From contig CALGJV010000003.1 in NCBI GenBank assembly GCA_937928595.1, forward strand, positions 62,001 through 126,000: a stretch of DNA of 64,000 bases. The letters are read 5' to 3'. Below the pieces are notes generated by a model. It did not search any database and was not told the origin of the DNA. It worked only from the letters and a program-made list of their open reading frames with translations. This DNA comes from an uncultured Phycisphaerae bacterium. GTDB lineage: Bacteria > Planctomycetota > Phycisphaerae > UBA1845 > Fen-1342. Below are positions 59,407 through 64,000 of the stretch, in pieces (position 1 is the first letter of the stretch; each line of letters begins with the position of its first letter). The position numbers were made by a program, and so were the translations under genes.

Positions 59407-60057
59407 GTGAACGCCGTCTCCCCCCTTTATCGCTCCGCCCGTCCGCGGGGCGGCCGCGCGCTGGCGGCCGCGGCCGTCCTGTGGTGCGGGGTCGCCGCCG
59501 GATGCTGGACGCCGACCCAGGGCGATGTGCAGCAGGAGAACCGTGCCCTGCGCGAGGCCCTGCGGAAGCGCGAGAGCGAACTGGCGGCGCAGGCCACCAC
59601 GATCGAGCAGCTCCACCGGCAGCTCACGCTGGCCCGCGGCCTGAGCGACGACGATCTCAAGAAGATCTTCTACCCCGAGCGCCTCGAGATCGACCGGCTC
59701 TCGGGCGGCGCCGACTACGACGGCCGGCCCGGCGACGACGGCGTGACCGTGCACCTGCGCCCGATCGACCGCGACGGCGACGTGATCAAGGTGGCCGGCG
59801 ACATCCGCATCCAGCTTTTCGACCTGGCCGCTCCGCCGGACCGCAACCTGATCGGCGAGTACACCATCCCCGCGGACCAGGTCGGCAAGCTGTGGCACGG
59901 GAAACTGCTGACAGGCCACTACACGATCAAATGTCCGTGGCCGGGCCTGCCGCCGGAGAATCCGGTAATCACGATCCGGGCGGTCTTCGTCGACTACTTT
60001 ACCCGGCGGGTGGTGTCGGCCCAGGCGGTGTGTCAGGTCAAGCTCGCCCCGCGGTGA
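59407..60057 (+). CDS. Lipoprotein with coiled-coil start
   Basis: The 216-residue protein has a long n-region, a hydrophobic core and the lipobox GVAAGC (Cys at about 33). Residues 40-75 form a coiled coil (QQENRALREALRKRESELAAQATTIEQL, given here as its general pattern of heptads). The C-terminal domain is strand-rich (VTVHLRPIDRDGDVIKVAGD). GAAGGAG precedes the ATG. No known family is recognised. It is the last gene before RNase P RNA. Confidence 0.72.
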   Translation: MNAVSPLYRSARPRGGRALAAAAVLWCGVAAGCWTPTQGDVQQENRALREALRKRESELAAQATTIEQLHRQLTLARGLSDDDLKKIFYPERLEIDRLSGGADYDGRPGDDGVTVHLRPIDRDGDVIKVAGDIRIQLFDLAAPPDRNLIGEYTIPADQVGKLWHGKLLTGHYTIKCPWPGLPPENPVITIRAVFVDYFTRRVVSAQAVCQVKLAPR

Positions 60058-60095
60058 CGGTCGGCGGCCGTTCGCCCGTTCCCGGATCGGCGTGT

Positions 60096-60101
60096 TAGAA
60101 T
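60096..60101 (+). promoter_or_regulatory. -10 element (TAGAAT) of the RNase P RNA gene
   Basis: TAGAAT ends 7 nt before the predicted 5' end of the RNA, matching the -10 consensus at five positions. The -35 region is GC-rich and unconvincing. Confidence 0.55.
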
Positions 60102-60108
60102 ACGCGCC

Positions 60109-60516
60109 GGCGGAGTGGGCCAGGCGGTCGCGGCCGGGTCTCCGGACGCCGGTCGAGGAAAGTCCGAGCTGGATCGGGCACGGTGATGGCTAACGGCCAC
60201 CGGGCGTGAGCCCAGGGAAAGTGCCACAGAAAAGACACCGCCCGGCCGGGCGTGCCCGGTCGTGGTAAGGGTGAAAAGGTGCGGTAAGAGCGCACCGCGC
60301 GACCGGTGACGGTCGTGGCAGGGCAAACCCCACCGCCAGCAAGCCCAAATAGGGGGCGAGAGCCGGCCCGGCTCGTTACCAGCCCCGGGTAGGGCGCTCG
60401 AGCCCGTTGGCAACGGCGGGCCCAGAGGAATGACCGCCGCCCGGTCGAGCTCGCCTGCGGCCTGCGGGCCCCTGGGCCGACCGGGCACAGAACTCGGCTT
60501 ACCGGCCCACTCCGCC
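60109..60516 (+). ncRNA. rnpB: RNase P RNA, bacterial type A
   Basis: The RNA of about 408 nt is bounded by a perfect 13-bp P1 helix (60109-60121 with 60504-60516). Conserved core segments occur in order: GAGGAAAGTCC (CR-I), CCACAGAAAA, GGTAAGAGCGCACCG, GCAAACCCCACC, AGAGGAATGACCG and ACAGAACTCGGCTTACC near the 3' end, including the P4 strands. RNase P matures tRNA 5' ends. Several long frames overlap it but have no coding features. Confidence 0.96.
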
Positions 60517-60626
60517 CGCTCCGGCCGGCGCGCCCGGACCGGCGCGGCTTCGTCGTCCGGCGAGGGCGCGGGTACGATGGTCCCCGCAGGGCCCGCCGGC
60601 CGGGGGCGGCGGCACGAGGTACGGGC

Positions 60627-62111
60627 ATGGTGCAGGTCTGCGGCCTCGACGTGGAGCCGATCATCGGGCTCGAAATCCACGTTCAGCTGGCGACGCGCAC
60701 GAAGATGTTCTGCGGCTGCCCGCTGGAGTTCGGCGCGCGGCCCAACTCGCGCGTCTGCCCGGTGTGCCTGGGGCTGCCGGGGGCGTTGCCGGTGATCAAC
60801 CGGCAGGCGGTCGAGCTGGGCGTGCAGGCGGCGCTGGCGCTGAATTGCAGCATCGCCGAGCTGACCAAGTGGGACCGCAAGAGCTACTACTACCCCGACC
60901 TGCCGAAGAACTACCAGATTTCGCAGTACGACCTGCCGCTCGCGTTCGACGGCCTGTTCGAGTTCCCGATCGACGACCGCATCGCCCGCATCCGCATCCT
61001 GCGGGCCCATCTCGAGGAGGACGCCGGCAAGAACGTGCACGACCTGCCCGGCTGCTCGGGTATCGACCTGAACCGCGCCGGCACGCCGCTGCTGGAGATC
61101 GTGACCCAGCCGGACCTCCGCTCGGCCGACGAGGCCCGCGAGTTCGCCGTGCAGCTCCAGCGGCTGGTGCACTACCTCGGCGTGAGCCACGCCGACATGC
61201 AGAAGGGCCACCTGCGCTTCGAGCCCAACATCAACGTGCGGATTCACCGCGACGGGCAGGTGTTCGTCACCCCGATCGTCGAGGTCAAGAACCTCAACTC
61301 GTTCCGGTCGCTCCACGGCGCCATCGCCTACGAAATCCCGCGGCAGGTCGAGGAGTGGCTCGCCACCGGCGTCACGGCCGCCACCGGCAACAAGCGCAAC
61401 CGCGGCTGGGACGACACGCGCGAGGTGACGGTTCCGCAGCGGGAGAAGGAAGAAGCGCACGACTATCGCTATTTCCCCGATCCGGATCTCGTGCCGTTGA
61501 CGGTACAGGCCGCGTGGGTTGCGGAGCTGCGCGAGCGCCAACCCGAGCTTCCGCTGTGCCGCACCGAGCGCTTCATCAGCGAGTACTCGCTGCCGCCCCG
61601 GGACGCCCACGCGCTGGTCGAGGACCGCGCGACGGCCGACCTGTTGGACCATGCGGCCGAGGCCGGGGGGGACAAGGTGGTGCTCGGCAAGCACTTCCTG
61701 AGCTTGTGGGCGCGCTTCGCGAACGAGCGCGGCACGACCATCGCGGGCCTGCGAATTTCCCCGGGCCGGCTGGCCGAGCTGGCGAACCTCGTCGCGACGG
61801 GCCGGATCAACGCGACCGCCGCCGCGCAGGTCGCCGAGGCGATGCTGGCGAACCACGACGCACCGACGGTGCTGGCGGAGGAGCTGGGGCTCATGCAGAG
61901 CCGCGACACCGACCGGATCGCCGCGTGGGTGACGGAGGCCCTCGCCGCGAACGCCGCCGCAGTGCAGGACGCGCTGGCCAACCCGAAGAAGGCCAGGGCC
62001 GCACGCGGCTTCCTGACCGGGCAGGTGATGAAGCTCTCCGGCGGCCGGGCGGATCCGAAAATCGTCGGTGAGCTGATCGACCGCGCCCTGGCCGAACGCG
62101 CGGGCGCTTGA
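60627..62111 (+). CDS. gatB: Aspartyl/glutamyl-tRNA(Asn/Gln) amidotransferase subunit B
   Basis: The 494-residue subunit of GatCAB amidates misacylated Glu-tRNA(Gln)/Asp-tRNA(Asn). Family landmarks are PIIGLEIHVQLATRTKMFCGCP, the second zinc pair in RVCPVCLGLPG, YYYPDLPKNYQISQYD, HLEEDAGK, LNRAGTPLLEIVTQPD, FEPNINVRIH, VEVKNLNSFRS and HDYRYFPDPDL. The C-terminal YqeY-like tRNA-binding tail is complete. gatA and gatC are not in the window. Confidence 0.97.
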   Translation: MVQVCGLDVEPIIGLEIHVQLATRTKMFCGCPLEFGARPNSRVCPVCLGLPGALPVINRQAVELGVQAALALNCSIAELTKWDRKSYYYPDLPKNYQISQYDLPLAFDGLFEFPIDDRIARIRILRAHLEEDAGKNVHDLPGCSGIDLNRAGTPLLEIVTQPDLRSADEAREFAVQLQRLVHYLGVSHADMQKGHLRFEPNINVRIHRDGQVFVTPIVEVKNLNSFRSLHGAIAYEIPRQVEEWLATGVTAATGNKRNRGWDDTREVTVPQREKEEAHDYRYFPDPDLVPLTVQAAWVAELRERQPELPLCRTERFISEYSLPPRDAHALVEDRATADLLDHAAEAGGDKVVLGKHFLSLWARFANERGTTIAGLRISPGRLAELANLVATGRINATAAAQVAEAMLANHDAPTVLAEELGLMQSRDTDRIAAWVTEALAANAAAVQDALANPKKARAARGFLTGQVMKLSGGRADPKIVGELIDRALAERAGA

Positions 62112-62223
62112 CCGACACGGAGGTGTCCGCCGCCGTGCAGGTCGGTCGGGGCCGGTTGCCGACGACGGGCAGGACCGCGGGGCGGCGGGCGAACCGGACT
62201 TCCTGCCCGCGGGAAAGCGGCGG

Positions 62224-64000
62224 TCAGTGCCCGCCGCGCGTCAGCGGCGGGATCGCGCGCAGCGGGGTGCCCAACGCGGCGTTGACCGCCCGCAGCAGCG
62301 ACTCGTTCTCGATGGCGTGCCGCACGGCCCGGATGTCCGGCTCCAGGACCCGGTCCGCCACCATCGCCGGCGCGACCGTCCGCACCGCGAGGTACGCCGC
62401 GCGGGTGCCGCGTCCCAGGCGTTCCGCGATCGCCACCCGTTGCGCGGGCTGCGTGACCTGCTCGAACGCGGCTCGCTCCTCGTCGCTCAGGCTCAGGCTG
62501 CCGGGCGGCGTCGCCAGCGGCGCGGCGACCGCCGCGCTGCCGGCCGGCGCACGCGCGGCGTTCGGATCCCGCCGCATGCCCACGCGCCAGTCGATCGCCT
62601 GGGCCGCCACGAGCAGCTCGATCGCCAGGGCCGCCTGCACATGCCCGATCACGGTCCGCAGCTTCCGCGCCGCGATCGTCGACATCGACACGTGGTCCTC
62701 CGTGTTCGAACTCGACGGGATCGAGTCCACCGACGCCGGGTGCGCCAGCACCTTGTTTTCCGACACCAGGCTGGCGGCCGTGTACTGCGCGATCATGTAG
62801 CCGGAGTTGAGCCCGCTCTTGGTGATGAGATTCGACGGCAGATTCCGGTTGTGCCGCGCATCGAGCAGCATTTGCGTGCGGCGCTCGCTGATGTCCGCCA
62901 GCTCGGCCACGGCGATCGTCAGAAAATCGGCGGCCAGCGCCAGCGGCTGCCCGTGGAAGTTGCCCGCGGAGTACGCATGGCGGTCGGCGAAGCTTTCCGG
63001 CCGGTTGGACAGGAACGTCTGCACGTCCCACGGGTCGCCGGTGCCGGGGAAGAACAGGGGGTTGTCGGTCGCGGCGTTGCATTCCCGCTCGGCGACCATC
63101 CGGGCGTAGGCGATCGCGTCGCGCGTCGCGCCGTGCACCTGCGGCGTGCAGCGGACCGAGTAGGCGTCCTGCACGTCGTCGGCCACGTCCACGAGGCGGC
63201 TGTCCGCGATCAGCGCCCGCAGGTTCGCCGCGCTGTCCTGCTGCCCGTCCAGGTTGCGGGCGGCGTGCACGCGCGCGTCGAGCGCCCGGGTCCGGCCGCA
63301 GAGCGCCTCCAGCGACAGCGCCGCGGTGGCGTCGGCCGTGTTGGCCAGCCGCTCGGCGTCGTAGGTCGCCAGGGCCAGCAGCGCGGCGGAGAAGTTCGCG
63401 CCGTTCGTCAGTGCCAGCCCTTCCTTGAAGCTCGGCTGCGGCAGGCGCTCGTAGCCGAGGTCGGCGGCGAGGTGCTCGGCCGCGGAGCGCAGCGTGCGGC
63501 CCGCGTAGGTGTGGTAGCCGAGGTCGGCGGGCTCGCGGACGACGTAGTAGCGGCCCTCCCCGAGCAGGACGACGAACAGGTGCGCGAGGGGGCAGAGGTC
63601 GCCGCTGGCGCCGAGCGAGCCGCGCGTCGGCACGAGCGGGACGATGCCGCGATTCAGCATGCGCGCGAGGCACTCCACGAGTTCCGGACGCACGCCGGAG
63701 TGGCCCTTGAGGAACGCGTTGAGCCGCAGGGCCAGGGCCGCCCGCACGACGTCCGGGGGGAAGTAGTTGGCGGGATCGTTCGGGTCGGCGTTGTCGCCGA
63801 CGCCCACGGAGTGGCTCAGGAGGATGTTCCGCTGCATGGCCTCGAAGTGGTCGGGCTCGATCCGCGTGTTCTTGAACTCGCCGAAGCCGGTCGTCACCCC
63901 ATAGACGCGCGGCAGCGGCCGACCGGCGGCCAGGGCGGCGTTGTACTCGGCGACAATCTGCGTGATTTCCCGCCAGCCGCGGGCGACGGCCGCCAGGGCG
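62224..64000 (-). CDS. hutH: Histidine ammonia-lyase (5' end off window)
   Basis: The frame runs past the right edge, so the N-terminus is missing; at least 592 codons are present. YGVTTGFGEFKNT, the MIO-forming Ala-Ser-Gly in RGSLGASGDLCPLAH, and the lyase core (SVRCTPQVHGA, ERECNAATDNPLFF, HNRNLPSNL, HPASVDSIPSSSNTEDHVSMS) identify an aromatic amino acid lyase. SH in NILLSHSVGVG marks histidine specificity, as against Phe or Tyr. After the usual IDWR stretch there is a Pro/Ala/Ser-rich insertion of about 50 residues before the final helices. The enzyme makes urocanate. It converges on gatB. Confidence 0.92.
   Translation of the reverse strand, partial: ALAAVARGWREITQIVAEYNAALAAGRPLPRVYGVTTGFGEFKNTRIEPDHFEAMQRNILLSHSVGVGDNADPNDPANYFPPDVVRAALALRLNAFLKGHSGVRPELVECLARMLNRGIVPLVPTRGSLGASGDLCPLAHLFVVLLGEGRYYVVREPADLGYHTYAGRTLRSAAEHLAADLGYERLPQPSFKEGLALTNGANFSAALLALATYDAERLANTADATAALSLEALCGRTRALDARVHAARNLDGQQDSAANLRALIADSRLVDVADDVQDAYSVRCTPQVHGATRDAIAYARMVAERECNAATDNPLFFPGTGDPWDVQTFLSNRPESFADRHAYSAGNFHGQPLALAADFLTIAVAELADISERRTQMLLDARHNRNLPSNLITKSGLNSGYMIAQYTAASLVSENKVLAHPASVDSIPSSSNTEDHVSMSTIAARKLRTVIGHVQAALAIELLVAAQAIDWRVGMRRDPNAARAPAGSAAVAAPLATPPGSLSLSDEERAAFEQVTQPAQRVAIAERLGRGTRAAYLAVRTVAPAMVADRVLEPDIRAVRHAIENESLLRAVNAALGTPLRAIPPLTRGGH

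Noticed and set aside
60033-61856. A 607-codon minus-strand frame across rnpB and gatB
   Set aside because: It runs antisense through a conserved RNA and a well-defined gene and has no recognisable domain.

Overview
The window is about 70% G+C, densely coded on both strands, and carries no mobile element, CRISPR array or rRNA. Gene content and protein style point to a planctomycete, most likely an uncultured Phycisphaerae-like lineage. The evidence is a TAT-exported Gfo/Idh oxidoreductase, a membrane TPR (TMTC-like) protein, a neutral-ceramidase-like protein, two ClpP paralogues, a short HPF/RaiA protein, and Thr/Arg/Pro-rich linkers after signal peptides. The phylum assignment is inference, made without any database search.

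Region 1 (1-15 kb) is the transcription core. A minus-strand group (ruvX, a small Cys4 protein, a lipoprotein, an RDD membrane protein) diverges from rpoB. A GNAT-like acetyltransferase gene lies between rpoB and rpoC. Facing rpoC is an NtrC-type response regulator whose Walker A, Walker B and GAFTGA motifs are all altered. A free-standing LigD-type 3'-phosphoesterase-like protein follows.

Region 2 (15-30 kb) holds M32 carboxypeptidase, a lipoprotein, an amidohydrolase, a CorC/HlyC protein, a reduced MnmE-like GTPase, coaX, obg, a TMTC-like protein, a dihydrouridine synthase with a promoter so close that its mRNA is probably leaderless, tRNA-Gly(UCC), and an isolated chemoreceptor with a CZB-like motif.

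Region 3 (30-45 kb) has hpf diverging from a NhaR-type LysR gene across an AT-rich operator region. Then come a sugar-dehydrogenase-like lipoprotein, an ECF sigma / zinc anti-sigma / membrane-protein operon, a 3D-domain protein with a structured leader, and the plus-strand run tpiA-secG-yicC-tatD-epimerase. After these come alanine racemase, queA, a zinc-ribbon membrane protein, and a ceramidase-like/DegT pair.

Region 4 (45-64 kb) has HtrA, a two-domain thioredoxin, a family 2 glycosyltransferase, and an operon of a TAT Gfo/Idh oxidoreductase, a seven-haem cytochrome c and a four-helix cytochrome-b-like protein. A B12-binding-fold protein without the cobalt-ligating His diverges from an unrecognised barrel-sandwich protein and a 66-residue membrane peptide. 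tig-clpP-clpP, a lipoprotein, RNase P RNA, gatB and a partial histidine ammonia-lyase finish the window.

Most of the genes are housekeeping. The items most likely to be undescribed are the c/b haem redox module (49.5-53.8 kb), the acetyltransferase inside rpoBC, the degenerate NtrC regulator, and the barrel protein plus small membrane peptide in front of tig.
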